The translations under genes and the position numbers were made by a program. A DNA stretch of 64,000 bases. Origin: ZC4RG35 sp040878345. Its GTDB lineage: Bacteria; Actinomycetota; Acidimicrobiia; Spongiisociales; ZC4RG35. The stretch lies in assembly GCA_040878345.1 (NCBI GenBank), contig JBBDML010000022.1:22968-86967 (forward strand). Reading direction: 5' to 3'. Position 1 is the stretch's first letter. Each line of letters opens with the position of its first letter. Positions 18,977 through 27,159 of the stretch are shown here, piece after piece. Below the pieces are notes generated by a model, which saw only the letters and a program-made list of their open reading frames with translations, ran no database searches and was not told where the DNA came from.

Positions 18977-19894
18977 ATGAATAGCGAGCTGCTCGAGCTG
19001 GCAGCCGACCTGAGCCGTCGGCACCAGCCGTTCTTGACGGCAACGGTGGTGTGGGCCCGGGGCCCCTCGTCGGGCAAACGCGGCTCGACCGCGATCATCG
19101 AGCCGGACGGAAAGGTCCACGGTTGGATCGGAGGTGCCTGCGCCGAGCCTGTGGTGATCCGGGAGGCACGTGACGCCATGTCGGACGGGAAGCCGAGACT
19201 GCTGTTCATGGGGACCGAAGACGACATCGCCTCGGTGGTGAACCGGCCGGACGTGACCACGGTGCCGATATCGTGCACATCCGAAGGGGCCATGGAGGTG
19301 TTCTTGGAGCCGATTCTCCCTCAACCGCATCTCGTCGTCGTCGGTGGCTCACCTGCGGTCAAGACACTGATGACTCTCGCCGAGACGCTCGACTGGCGTG
19401 TCGACCTGATTGGTGAGGACCTCGCCTTGCCCCAAATCGGTGCCAGCTCAGCCATCGTGATCGCCACCCAGGGTCACTACGACGAGCCTGCGGTCGAGGC
19501 GGCGCTGGCAACCAATGCCGGGTACATCGGTCTGGTGGCTTCACACAAGCGGGCCGAGACCGTCCTCGGGTATCTGCGAGACCGTGGGGTGGCGGCCGAT
19601 CAGCTCGATCGGGTCGTAGCACCCGCCGGGCTCGACCTCGGCCACATCGCCCACCGCGAGATAGGGGTGTCCATCGTGGCCGAGCTGGTGAAACGGCGCG
19701 CCTCCGGCGAGCTCCGGGGCTGGCCGATCCCGGCAGAGAGACCGCACGTGGCCATGGACCCTGTGTGCAACATGGAGATCGTGGTGGCCACCGCTCGCTG
19801 GATCAGCGAGCATGACGGGGAGACCTACTACTTCTGCGCCCCGGGCTGCAAGGCGGCGTTCGAAAGGTCGCCCGCCGAATTCGTCAGCGCATGA
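18977..19894 (+). CDS. XdhC/CoxF-family maturation protein with C-terminal YHS domain
   Basis: Residues 1 to about 250 form a full XdhC-type protein: an N-terminal domain with GGACAEPVVIREA, then a Rossmann part (HLVVVGGSPAVKTL ... VIATQGHYDEPAVEAAL ... GYIGLVASHKRAETV). XdhC proteins bind and sulfurate the molybdenum cofactor before its insertion. The last 45 residues are a YHS domain (DPVCNMEI ... YYFCAPGCKAAFERSPAEF), a metal-binding module found in copper proteins. The fusion suggests a role at the Mo-Cu site, which is inference. It starts at ATG 18977, just after coxL. Confidence 0.85.
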   Translation: MNSELLELAADLSRRHQPFLTATVVWARGPSSGKRGSTAIIEPDGKVHGWIGGACAEPVVIREARDAMSDGKPRLLFMGTEDDIASVVNRPDVTTVPISCTSEGAMEVFLEPILPQPHLVVVGGSPAVKTLMTLAETLDWRVDLIGEDLALPQIGASSAIVIATQGHYDEPAVEAALATNAGYIGLVASHKRAETVLGYLRDRGVAADQLDRVVAPAGLDLGHIAHREIGVSIVAELVKRRASGELRGWPIPAERPHVAMDPVCNMEIVVATARWISEHDGETYYFCAPGCKAAFERSPAEFVSA

Positions 19895-20199
19895 GGAGTC
19901 AACTCGCCCTCCGAAAGAAATGGGTCGACGAGGGCAAGAGAGTGGCCGTGGCCACCGTGATCCGGGTCCATGGCAGCGCCCCGCGGCCCGAAGGATCCAA
20001 GTTCATGGTGTCCGACGCCGGTGACATGGAGGGCTCGGTCAGCGGGGGCTGCGTCGAGAACGACGTCTTCCTCCATGCCCAGGAGGTGATCGAAACCGGC
20101 AAGGCGAGGATGGTCACCTACGGGATCGCCGACGAGGACGCATTCGAGGTCGGGATGGCCTGCGGCGGAACCATCGACGTCTTCATCGAGCCCTGGTGA
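19891..20199 (+). CDS. XdhC/CoxI N-terminal domain protein
   Basis: This 102-aa protein corresponds to the N-terminal half of XdhC/CoxI proteins: VAVATVIRVHGSAPRPEGSKFMV, then GSVSGGCVENDV and ACGGTIDVFIEPW, with the conserved cysteines. It overlaps the preceding gene by 4 nt (ATGA) and the next by 4 nt (GTGA). The C-terminal half is encoded by the next frame, so what is often one protein is two here. Confidence 0.88.
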   Translation: MRSQLALRKKWVDEGKRVAVATVIRVHGSAPRPEGSKFMVSDAGDMEGSVSGGCVENDVFLHAQEVIETGKARMVTYGIADEDAFEVGMACGGTIDVFIEPW

Positions 20200-20972
20200 G
20201 CGACCCTCTCGAAGTGGTCCATGAGATCCTCGTCGCCGAGCGGTTCGGCTCGGTCTTGACCTTCGTTGCCGGCCCCGAGACCGGGGCGAAGGTGGTCCTC
20301 GATGATCGAGGGTCCGTCCTGGCGGGGACGATCCCCGAGGAGATCGCCGACGACCTCATCGAGGATGCGGTGACCCTGATGACCCACGAGCAGCACAGGG
20401 CCCTCGATTACGGGGAGCGCAGTGTCTTCGTGGAGACACTTGCCCCACCGCCCGACCTGCTGATCTTCGGGGCGGTTCACATCGGGCAGGCTCTCTGCGC
20501 ATTCGGGGCCCAGATGGGGTACCGGGTCACCGTCGTGGACTCCCGGTCGATGTTCGCCACCGAGGAGAGATTCCCCAATGCCCACCGGGTCTTGGTGGGT
20601 TGGCCCAGAGACCTGATGGACCAGCTCGGCTTCGACCGGCGGACCTGGGTGGTGGTCCTCTCCCACGACCCGAGACACGAGACACCACCTCTGGTGGCAG
20701 CTCTCAAGGCCGACACCCGATACATCGGGGCAATGGGCAGCCGTCGCACCCACCAACAGAGGGTGGAGCGTCTCGGCGGGATGGGCTTCACCGCCGAGGA
20801 CCTGGCCCGGATCCACTCCCCGATCGGGCTCGACATCGGCGCCGAGACCCCCCAAGAGGTTGCGGTGTCGATCCTCGCCGAGATGACCCTGATCAGATAC
20901 GGGGCCGGTTCCGGCCTCTCCCTCCACGGCCAGGAGGGCCGGGTCCACAAGCAGCGCCCCGAGGACGGCTAG
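20196..20972 (+). CDS. XdhC/CoxI Rossmann-domain protein
   Basis: This 258-aa product carries the C-terminal Rossmann half of XdhC/CoxI: LLIFGAVHIGQALCAFGAQMGYRVTVVDSR, VVVLSHDPRHETPPL, YIGAMGSRRTHQQR and IGLDIGAETPQEVAVSILAEM. It starts with a GTG overlapping the upstream stop and probably works with the small N-terminal protein. Together with the YHS fusion it makes three maturation genes at the end of the cox locus. Confidence 0.88.
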   Translation: MSDPLEVVHEILVAERFGSVLTFVAGPETGAKVVLDDRGSVLAGTIPEEIADDLIEDAVTLMTHEQHRALDYGERSVFVETLAPPPDLLIFGAVHIGQALCAFGAQMGYRVTVVDSRSMFATEERFPNAHRVLVGWPRDLMDQLGFDRRTWVVVLSHDPRHETPPLVAALKADTRYIGAMGSRRTHQQRVERLGGMGFTAEDLARIHSPIGLDIGAETPQEVAVSILAEMTLIRYGAGSGLSLHGQEGRVHKQRPEDG

Positions 20973-21001
20973 ACCGCCCTCACCGGGCCAAGGAGGCGGC
21001 T

Positions 21002-21007
21002 TAGTCT
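21002..21007 (+). promoter_or_regulatory. -10 box TAGTCT of a leaderless promoter (upp)
   Basis: TAGTCT lies 6 nt before the upp ATG at 21014. No ribosome-binding site is present. Confidence 0.5.
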
Positions 21008-21013
21008 CCGGTC

Positions 21014-21634
21014 ATGCCCGTGACCATCGTCGACCACCCTCTGGCCGCTGACCTGCTCACCGTCCTCCGCGACCGTCACACCGAGCCTCCAGAGTTTCGC
21101 CAGACCGCCGAGCGGCTCGGCTATTTGTTGGTCGCAGAAGCGATCTCCGACATGGTCACCGACGAGGTGGAGATCGACACCCCTCTCGAGACCACGCAGG
21201 GCACCAAGCTGCATCGCCCCGTGGTGGCGGTGGCGGTGCTCCGCGCCGGCCTCGGGCTGCTGGAGTCGGTGCTCACCCTGGTCCCCGACGCCGCCATCGG
21301 GTTCGCCGGGGTGCAGCGTGACGAGGAGACCGCGGAGCCGATCGAGTACTACACGAAGTTCCCGACCCTGGACGGGGCCCGCGTCCTGATCCTCGAGCCG
21401 ATGTTGGCCACCGGCGGCTCCCTGTCATGGGCGGTGGGCAAGGTCAAGGAGAACGGGGCTCGCGACGTCACCGCGGTTTGTGTGGTCGCCGCACCAGAAG
21501 GGGTCGCCCGGATGGAGGTTGACCACCCCGATGTCCGCATAGTGGCCGCCACCCTCGACCGCGGCCTCAACGCCAGCTTCTACATCACACCGGGCCTGGG
21601 TGACATGGGGGACCGCCTCTTCGGGACCTTGTGA
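21014..21634 (+). CDS. upp: Uracil phosphoribosyltransferase
   Basis: The 206-aa enzyme makes UMP from uracil and PRPP. Matching segments are VTIVDHPLAADLLTVLRD at the start, VAVLRAGLGLLESVL, GVQRDEETAEPIEYYTKFP, the PRPP loop LILEPMLATGGSL, and the C-terminal ITPGLGDMGDRLFGT. It is preceded by a leaderless promoter and overlaps the next gene by 4 nt. Confidence 0.95.
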   Translation: MPVTIVDHPLAADLLTVLRDRHTEPPEFRQTAERLGYLLVAEAISDMVTDEVEIDTPLETTQGTKLHRPVVAVAVLRAGLGLLESVLTLVPDAAIGFAGVQRDEETAEPIEYYTKFPTLDGARVLILEPMLATGGSLSWAVGKVKENGARDVTAVCVVAAPEGVARMEVDHPDVRIVAATLDRGLNASFYITPGLGDMGDRLFGTL

Positions 21635-21912
21635 CCGGGTTCGAAGACGCAGTGGTGGGGGTGATCGCCTCGCTCCAGCCCGGCGACGTGGTCACCTACG
21701 GGGAGGTCGCAGCCGAGGCCGGGTACCCGGGGGCCGCCAGGGCGGTGGGGACCGTTCTGCGCAAGTTGGACGCCGACATCCCCTGGTGGCGAGTCGTGGG
21801 GGCCGGGGGGCACATCAGGAGCCCTGACGTCGCCCGCCAGGCCCGTTTGTTGGGCGCCGACGGCGTCCTGGTGGTGAATGGCCGGGTCAGATTGGGGCCC
21901 GACCCGGAGTAG
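21631..21912 (+). CDS. Alkyltransferase-like protein (ATL, MGMT-related)
   Basis: This 93-aa protein matches the DNA-binding domain of O6-alkylguanine transferases: VVGVIASLQPGDVVTYGEVAAEAGYPGAARAVGTVLRK. The active-site PCHRV motif is replaced by PWWRVVG, so the alkyl-accepting cysteine is missing. Such ATL proteins bind O6-alkylguanine and flag it for nucleotide excision repair. The GTG start overlaps the upp stop by 4 nt. Confidence 0.88.
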   Translation: MTGFEDAVVGVIASLQPGDVVTYGEVAAEAGYPGAARAVGTVLRKLDADIPWWRVVGAGGHIRSPDVARQARLLGADGVLVVNGRVRLGPDPE

Positions 21913-21953
21913 CCACCGAGGAACCCACGGCCGACCCCGTGCGTCCAATTCCC

Positions 21954-22676
21954 ATGAGACGCATTCTCCTCGTAGGCACGGCCCTCCTCCTGGGGGCGTG
22001 CACCACCCAGAGCCCCGACGGCCAACCCATCATCAACGTCAACACGAGTGAGACACCGGTCGGTGTCTCGGTATCGGGCTCAGGTGAGGTCACCGGGGTC
22101 CCCGACACTCTCTCCGTCGATCTAGGAGTCTCGGTCCTTGGAGCCACCGTGTCCGAGGCGACGTCGAGTGCCGCCACCCGGGCCGAGGCGATGATCTCAG
22201 CGTTGGTCTCGGGGGGCGTCGATCGGGCCGACATCACGACTGCCAACTACACAGTCGGCCCCGAATACGACTGGAGCAACGACCAACAGCGGCTGCTCGG
22301 ATACAGGGTGGCCAACACCATCCGCGCCAAGATCCGAGACATCGCCGATGCGGGGAGCATCCTCGACTCGGCGGTGGCCGCAGGTGGCGACGCAGCCCAG
22401 ATCCACAACCTCTCGTTCTCCATAGAAGACGATGCCGAGCTGGTCGAGATGGCTCGGGATGCCGCCTGGGACGAGGCCTTCAACAAGGCTGAGCAACTGG
22501 CAGGCCTCTCGGGCCAGACACTGGGCAAGGCGGTTTCGATCACCGAATCGGTCTCGTCACCACCGATCTTCTACCCGGCGGCCCGGGCGGAGGCTGCCGA
22601 CGGCTCGACACCCATCGAGCCCGGTACTTCGTCGATCACCATCACGATCCAGGTGCAGTTCTCCTTGGAGGGTTGA
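21954..22676 (+). CDS. SIMPL/DUF541 domain lipoprotein
   Basis: The N-terminus MRRILLVGTALLLGAC is a lipoprotein signal with lipobox LGAC. Residues from about 40 to the end form a SIMPL (DUF541) domain: VSVSGSGEVTGVPDTLSVDLGV, ADITTANYTVGPEYDW, and a C-terminal beta-strand segment SSITITIQVQFSLEG. The family is periplasmic or surface-located and poorly understood, with links to oxidative-stress tolerance in E. coli YggE. A GTG at 21939 is a possible earlier start. Confidence 0.88.
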   Translation: MRRILLVGTALLLGACTTQSPDGQPIINVNTSETPVGVSVSGSGEVTGVPDTLSVDLGVSVLGATVSEATSSAATRAEAMISALVSGGVDRADITTANYTVGPEYDWSNDQQRLLGYRVANTIRAKIRDIADAGSILDSAVAAGGDAAQIHNLSFSIEDDAELVEMARDAAWDEAFNKAEQLAGLSGQTLGKAVSITESVSSPPIFYPAARAEAADGSTPIEPGTSSITITIQVQFSLEG

Positions 22677-22721
22677 GCCCGGGCCGATCGAATGCCCAGG
22701 TGGTGGTCGGAGGCGAATAGC

Positions 22722-24029
22722 GTGCCGCCGATGGCCTACACCGCGCTGGAGCTGATCGAGATGAAGCGCGACGGCCTCTCCCTGAGCCCCGACGCCATCG
22801 AATGGCTGATCGGCGCCTACACCCGCGACGAGGTCCCCGATTACCAGATGGCGGCGATGGCGATGGCCATCGTCCTCAACGGGCTCGACGACACCGAGCT
22901 CTCGGCATGGACCACCGCCATGCTCCACTCCGGCGAGGTCATGGACTTCTCGGATGTCAACCGGCACAAGGTTGACAAACACTCGACCGGGGGTGTAGGT
23001 GACAAGATCTCGATACCCCTGGCGCCCCTGGTGGCGGTCTGCGGAGTGGCGGTCCCCATGATGTCTGGGCGAGGTCTGGGCCACACCGGGGGCACCCTCG
23101 ACAAGCTGGAGTCGATACCGGGGTTCACCACCGCCTTGAGCCCTTACCGCTTCAGGGAGATCCTGATCGAGCACGGGCTGGTGCTCGCCGGGCAGTCCGA
23201 CACGATGGTCCCTGCCGACCGCAAGCTCTACGCCCTGCGTGACGCCACCGGCACCGTGCCCTCGATCCCGCTGATCTCGAGCTCGATCATGTCGAAGAAA
23301 CTGGCGGAGGGGCTCGACGGGCTGGTCCTCGACGTCAAGACCGGCTCCGGCGCATTCATGAAGGATCTCGAACGTTCCCGCGAGCTGGCCCGGACCATGG
23401 TGGGCATCGGCAACGGCCATGGCCTGGAGACGGTCGCCCTGATCACCTCGATGGAGCAACCCCTGGGCCGTGAGGTGGGCAATGCTAGCGAGATCAGGGA
23501 GTCGGTCGAGGTCTTGCGCGGTGAGGGGCCGACCGACGTCATCGAGCTGACCCTGGCCCTCGGCGAGGTGATGCTGGAGCTCGCCGGGATCGACGGTGGC
23601 CGGGACCGGCTCCAGTCCGCAATCGACGCCGGCTCAGCCCTGGCCAAGCTGGTGGAGGTCACCATCGCCCATGGCGGTGACCCAGGGGTGCTAGAGGACA
23701 CCAGCCGTCTGGCGGTGGCCCCCCACGAAGGTCGGATCACGGCCCCGGCCGACGGATACGTCAGCAGGTGCGACGCCCTGGTGGTGGGGACCGTCGCCAC
23801 CCGTCTTGGTGCAGGTCGGGAACGCATGGAGGAGACGATCGACCCCGGTGTGGGAATAACCCTCGAAGCCAAGATCGGGGACCAGGTGCGCCTCGGTGAG
23901 ACCCTGGCTCGGGTCAAGTACCGGGACGAGGGGAAATGGGAGGCCCACCGGGCCCAACTGGCCTCCGCATGGGCCATCGACGACGCTCCGGCCGACCCAC
24001 CCCGGCTGATCATCGACCGGATCTCGTGA
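22722..24029 (+). CDS. Thymidine/pyrimidine-nucleoside phosphorylase
   Basis: This 435-aa enzyme splits pyrimidine nucleosides to base and deoxyribose/ribose-1-phosphate. The signature lies in KHSTGGVGDKISIPLAPLVA, followed by MMSGRGLGHTGGTLDKLESI and VLDVKTGSGAFMKDL. The C-terminal domain is present. GGAGG ends 8 nt before GTG 22722, which fixes the start; ATG 22731 and ATG 22692 are less likely. With upp and cdd nearby it fits pyrimidine salvage. Confidence 0.93.
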   Translation: MPPMAYTALELIEMKRDGLSLSPDAIEWLIGAYTRDEVPDYQMAAMAMAIVLNGLDDTELSAWTTAMLHSGEVMDFSDVNRHKVDKHSTGGVGDKISIPLAPLVAVCGVAVPMMSGRGLGHTGGTLDKLESIPGFTTALSPYRFREILIEHGLVLAGQSDTMVPADRKLYALRDATGTVPSIPLISSSIMSKKLAEGLDGLVLDVKTGSGAFMKDLERSRELARTMVGIGNGHGLETVALITSMEQPLGREVGNASEIRESVEVLRGEGPTDVIELTLALGEVMLELAGIDGGRDRLQSAIDAGSALAKLVEVTIAHGGDPGVLEDTSRLAVAPHEGRITAPADGYVSRCDALVVGTVATRLGAGRERMEETIDPGVGITLEAKIGDQVRLGETLARVKYRDEGKWEAHRAQLASAWAIDDAPADPPRLIIDRIS

Positions 24030-24085
24030 CCGCCCACATCGTTAGCATCGCCCGCCCCGAACACTGACACGAGGAGAGACCAGGA

Positions 24086-24844
24086 ATGAAGCTGGTGGTT
24101 TGCGTCAAGCAGATCCCGGACCCAGCCACTCCCTACCGGCTGGAGGAGGGCACCGGGTGGATGATCCGACCCGACGACCAGGTACTCGACGACACCGATC
24201 GCTACGGGGTCGAGATGGGGCTGCAGATCTCCCATGCCACCGACGGCACGGTGACCCTGGTCAGCATGGGGCCGACCGGTAACTCACAGGGGATCCGCCA
24301 GGCGCTGGCGATGGGCGCCGACAAGGCAGTGCTGGTCGACGACCCGACCCTGCGAGGGGCGGATGCCCTGACAACCGCGCGAGTCTTGGCGGCGGCCATC
24401 GAGAGAGAGGGCTTCGACCTGGTGATAACCGGGACGGAGTCCACCGATGGCTACGCCGGTGTGCTCCCCCAGATGCTCTCCGAGCTCCTCGATGTCCCGG
24501 CCCTCACCTATGCCACCAAGGTTGAGGCCTCGGGCGAATCGGTGACCATAAATCGTCAGACGGCGGTCGGGTTCGACGTGGTCACCAGCTCATTGCCGGC
24601 CGTCGTCTCGGTCACCGCTGGGGTTGTCGAGCCCAGATACCCGACCTTCAAGGGGATCATGGACGCCAAGAAGAAGCCGGTGGAGACACCTGCCCTGGCG
24701 GACCTCGGTAGCGGGGCGGGCGGCTCGCAGAGGGTGACCGCCATCACCCCGGCACCGGGGAGGGGTGCCGGACAGAGGATCGAGGACGACGGTCAGGCTC
24801 ATCTGGCGATCATCGCCCTCCTCGAGCAGAGGAAGGTGATCTGA
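24086..24844 (+). CDS. etfB: Electron transfer flavoprotein, beta subunit
   Basis: The 252-aa subunit starts MKLVVCVKQIPDP. It holds DRYGVEMGLQI, GPTGNSQGIRQALAMGADKAVLV, the FDLVITGTESTDGYAGVLPQML segment and PTFKGIMDAKKKP, all typical of EtfB. It pairs with EtfA to take electrons from acyl-CoA dehydrogenases. GAGGAG lies upstream of the ATG. Its TGA overlaps the etfA ATG by one base. Confidence 0.95.
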   Translation: MKLVVCVKQIPDPATPYRLEEGTGWMIRPDDQVLDDTDRYGVEMGLQISHATDGTVTLVSMGPTGNSQGIRQALAMGADKAVLVDDPTLRGADALTTARVLAAAIEREGFDLVITGTESTDGYAGVLPQMLSELLDVPALTYATKVEASGESVTINRQTAVGFDVVTSSLPAVVSVTAGVVEPRYPTFKGIMDAKKKPVETPALADLGSGAGGSQRVTAITPAPGRGAGQRIEDDGQAHLAIIALLEQRKVI

Positions 24845-25791
24845 TGGCGGCGATCTGGGTATTCGTCGAAGGCACCGACGGTGCCCCGTCAACACTGGGC
24901 CTCGAGCTGCTCGCCAAGGCGAGGGCCCTCGGCGAGGTCACCGTGGTCTACCTGGGAGAGGCCGATGCCGAGTCGATGACCACTCTCGGAGAGCACGGAG
25001 CCACTCGGGTGCTCACCGCCGACTCCGGTGAGCGACTCCCCTCCGGGCCTGTGGCCTCCGCTCTCGCCGGCCTGGCGAAGGAGTCATCGCCCGACCTGAT
25101 CCTGTTCGGCCAGGCCTACACGGATCGGGACATCGCCGGCCGTCTCGCCGTCAGGCTGGGAGTCGGCATCCTCTCCAACGCCACCGACGTCAGGCTCAGC
25201 GAGGACGGTGTCGAGACCGACCACGAGATCTTCGGTGGCACCCAGGTGGCCACCGTGGCCATGACCGGGAGGCCTTCGATCGTCCTGGCCCGCCCCAAGT
25301 CGTTCCAGGCCGAGCCGGTAGGAGGCGCCAATCCCACCGTGGAGGCCCTCGAGTTGCCGGACACCGGTCGCTCCGAGGCCCGCGTGGTGGAGTCCCATGT
25401 CGAGGAGCGGCAGGGCCCGCAGCTGGGCGAGGCCGCGGTCGTGGTCTCCGGTGGTCGCGGCCTTGGATCGGCCGAGGCCTATCAGCTGGTTGAGCGGCTG
25501 GCCAAGCTCTTGCGAGCGGCGACTGGCGCCACCCGGGCCATAGTCGACGCCGGCTGGGTCCCCTACGCCAAGCAGGTCGGCCAGACCGGGAAGACGGTCA
25601 AACCGAATGTCTATATCGCCTGCGGGGTCTCGGGGGCCATGCAGCACCTGGTCGGGATGAAGGACGCCGGGACCATCATCGCCATCAACAAGGACCCCGA
25701 CGCCCCCATCTTCTCTGTGGCCGACCTGGGTGTCGTGGGGGACGTCCACAAGGTCATCCCCAAGCTGATAGAGGCCCTGGAGAGCCGTTAG
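24844..25791 (+). CDS. etfA: Electron transfer flavoprotein, alpha subunit
   Basis: The 315-aa subunit has the FAD-binding C-terminal domain with VVVSGGRGLGSAEAYQLVERLA, GATRAIVDAGWVPYAKQVGQTGKTVKPNVYI and SGAMQHLVGMKDAGTIIAINKDPDAPIFSVAD. It forms the flavoprotein heterodimer with EtfB. It would link the beta-oxidation enzymes elsewhere in the window to the respiratory chain. It is convergent with cdd, with a 4-bp gap. Confidence 0.95.
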   Translation: MAAIWVFVEGTDGAPSTLGLELLAKARALGEVTVVYLGEADAESMTTLGEHGATRVLTADSGERLPSGPVASALAGLAKESSPDLILFGQAYTDRDIAGRLAVRLGVGILSNATDVRLSEDGVETDHEIFGGTQVATVAMTGRPSIVLARPKSFQAEPVGGANPTVEALELPDTGRSEARVVESHVEERQGPQLGEAAVVVSGGRGLGSAEAYQLVERLAKLLRAATGATRAIVDAGWVPYAKQVGQTGKTVKPNVYIACGVSGAMQHLVGMKDAGTIIAINKDPDAPIFSVADLGVVGDVHKVIPKLIEALESR

Positions 25792-25795
25792 CCGA

Positions 25796-26185
25796 TCAGA
25801 GATCGAACCGATGGGGCAGCAGCTCGTCGAGGGTGTGTTGCCGGATCTCCGAGCCATCGCCGGCGGTCACCACGACGGTGTCGACGTCGAACTCGGACAT
25901 GATCTGACGGCACCGACCACAGGGATAGGCGCCTTCCACGTCGTCGGCGTCGATGCAGGCCACCGCCACGGTGTCGATCTTCCGCACTCCCTGGGCCACC
26001 GCGGTGCTGATGGCGGTGGCCTCGGCACAGGACGACGCCGGGTAGGCGGCATTCTCGACATTGGCCCCGGTAAAGGTCTCCCCGTTCGAGCCCACCACCA
26101 CCGCCCCCACCCGGAAGTTGGAATAGGGCGAGTAGGAGCTAGTGGCAGCTGCCCTCGCCACCGACACCAGCTCTTCGTTTCTCAT
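25796..26185 (-). CDS. cdd: Cytidine deaminase
   Basis: This 129-aa zinc enzyme deaminates cytidine and deoxycytidine. It shows the catalytic CAEATAIS (Cys plus the proton-shuttling Glu region) and PCGRCRQIMSEF zinc ligands, plus YSPYSNFRVGAVVVG near the start. The length fits the homotetrameric class. It overlaps the ftsY stop by 4 nt and complements upp and the phosphorylase in pyrimidine salvage. Confidence 0.95.
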   Translation of the reverse strand: MRNEELVSVARAAATSSYSPYSNFRVGAVVVGSNGETFTGANVENAAYPASSCAEATAISTAVAQGVRKIDTVAVACIDADDVEGAYPCGRCRQIMSEFDVDTVVVTAGDGSEIRQHTLDELLPHRFDL

Positions 26186-27156
26186 TCCTGGAGCAAGCTT
26201 GCCACAAAGCCCTCCGGGTCGAACGGCTCGAGGTCGTCGACACCCTCGCCGGTCCCCACCAGCTTGACCGGGACCCCGAGCTGGCCCTCCACCGCCACCA
26301 CGATCCCACCCCGCGCCGTGCCATCCAGCTTCGCCAGGACCAAACCGGTGACCGGGATGGTGGCGGTGAACTCCCTGACCTGGGCCAGGCCGTTCTGGCC
26401 CCCAGTGGCGTCCAACACCAACAGGACCTCCCCGACACCGGCTTCACCGCCCGCCACGCGATGGACCTTGGCCAGCTCCGCCATCAGGTCTCTGCGGGAG
26501 TGGAGACGTCCTGCGGTGTCCACGATCACCACGTCGGCCCCCTTTGACCTGGCGGCGTAAAGGGCGTCGAACACGACTGAGGCAGGGTCTCCGCCCTCCA
26601 TCCCCTTGACCACCGGGACCCCGATCCGATCACCCCAGACCGCGAGTTGCTCGCCTGCCGCCGCCCGAAAGGTGTCGGCCGCGGCGAGTACCACCGACCT
26701 CCCCTCCACGGAGAGCCGGTACGCCAGCTTGGCGATGGTGGTGGTCTTGCCCGACCCATTGACCCCCATGACCAGGATCACCGCGGGGCTCCCCTCCAGG
26801 TCGAGGTCTCGGCCTCCGACCCTGAACTCGCCCAACACCGCGGAGCTCAGGGCTGTCACCGCCTCCTCGGCGGTGGACGGAGTGCGTCTTCTCACCGACT
26901 TGACGATCCGAGCAGTGGCATCGACACCGACGTCGGCCCCGAGCAGGACCTCCGCGAGACGATCCCAGGTCGAGTCGGACATCCCACTCCCCCAGAGACG
27001 CCGCAGCGTCTGACCCAGCGGCCCAGTGCCCTTGGTTGGTGTCTTCATGGCCGCGTCGACCTCACCACGCCGTCGGGCGGCCCCAACTGCGAGGAGGATG
27101 GCGACAGCCACCAGGACCACCATCAGGACGACGATCAGAGTCGCAGACCGGCTCAC
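26182..27156 (-). CDS. ftsY: Signal recognition particle receptor FtsY (membrane-anchored)
   Basis: The 324-aa protein starts with a transmembrane helix (ATLIVVLMVVLVAVAILLAV) instead of a long acidic A-domain. The NG domain follows: VMGVNGSGKTTTIAKLAYRL, DTAGRLHSRRDLMAEL and TKLD-type AKLDGTARGGIV. It receives Ffh-bound ribosomes at the membrane. The stop of smc is 3 nt upstream, a common actinobacterial pairing. Confidence 0.95.
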   Translation of the reverse strand: MSRSATLIVVLMVVLVAVAILLAVGAARRRGEVDAAMKTPTKGTGPLGQTLRRLWGSGMSDSTWDRLAEVLLGADVGVDATARIVKSVRRRTPSTAEEAVTALSSAVLGEFRVGGRDLDLEGSPAVILVMGVNGSGKTTTIAKLAYRLSVEGRSVVLAAADTFRAAAGEQLAVWGDRIGVPVVKGMEGGDPASVVFDALYAARSKGADVVIVDTAGRLHSRRDLMAELAKVHRVAGGEAGVGEVLLVLDATGGQNGLAQVREFTATIPVTGLVLAKLDGTARGGIVVAVEGQLGVPVKLVGTGEGVDDLEPFDPEGFVASLLQE

Positions 27157-27159
27157 CGA

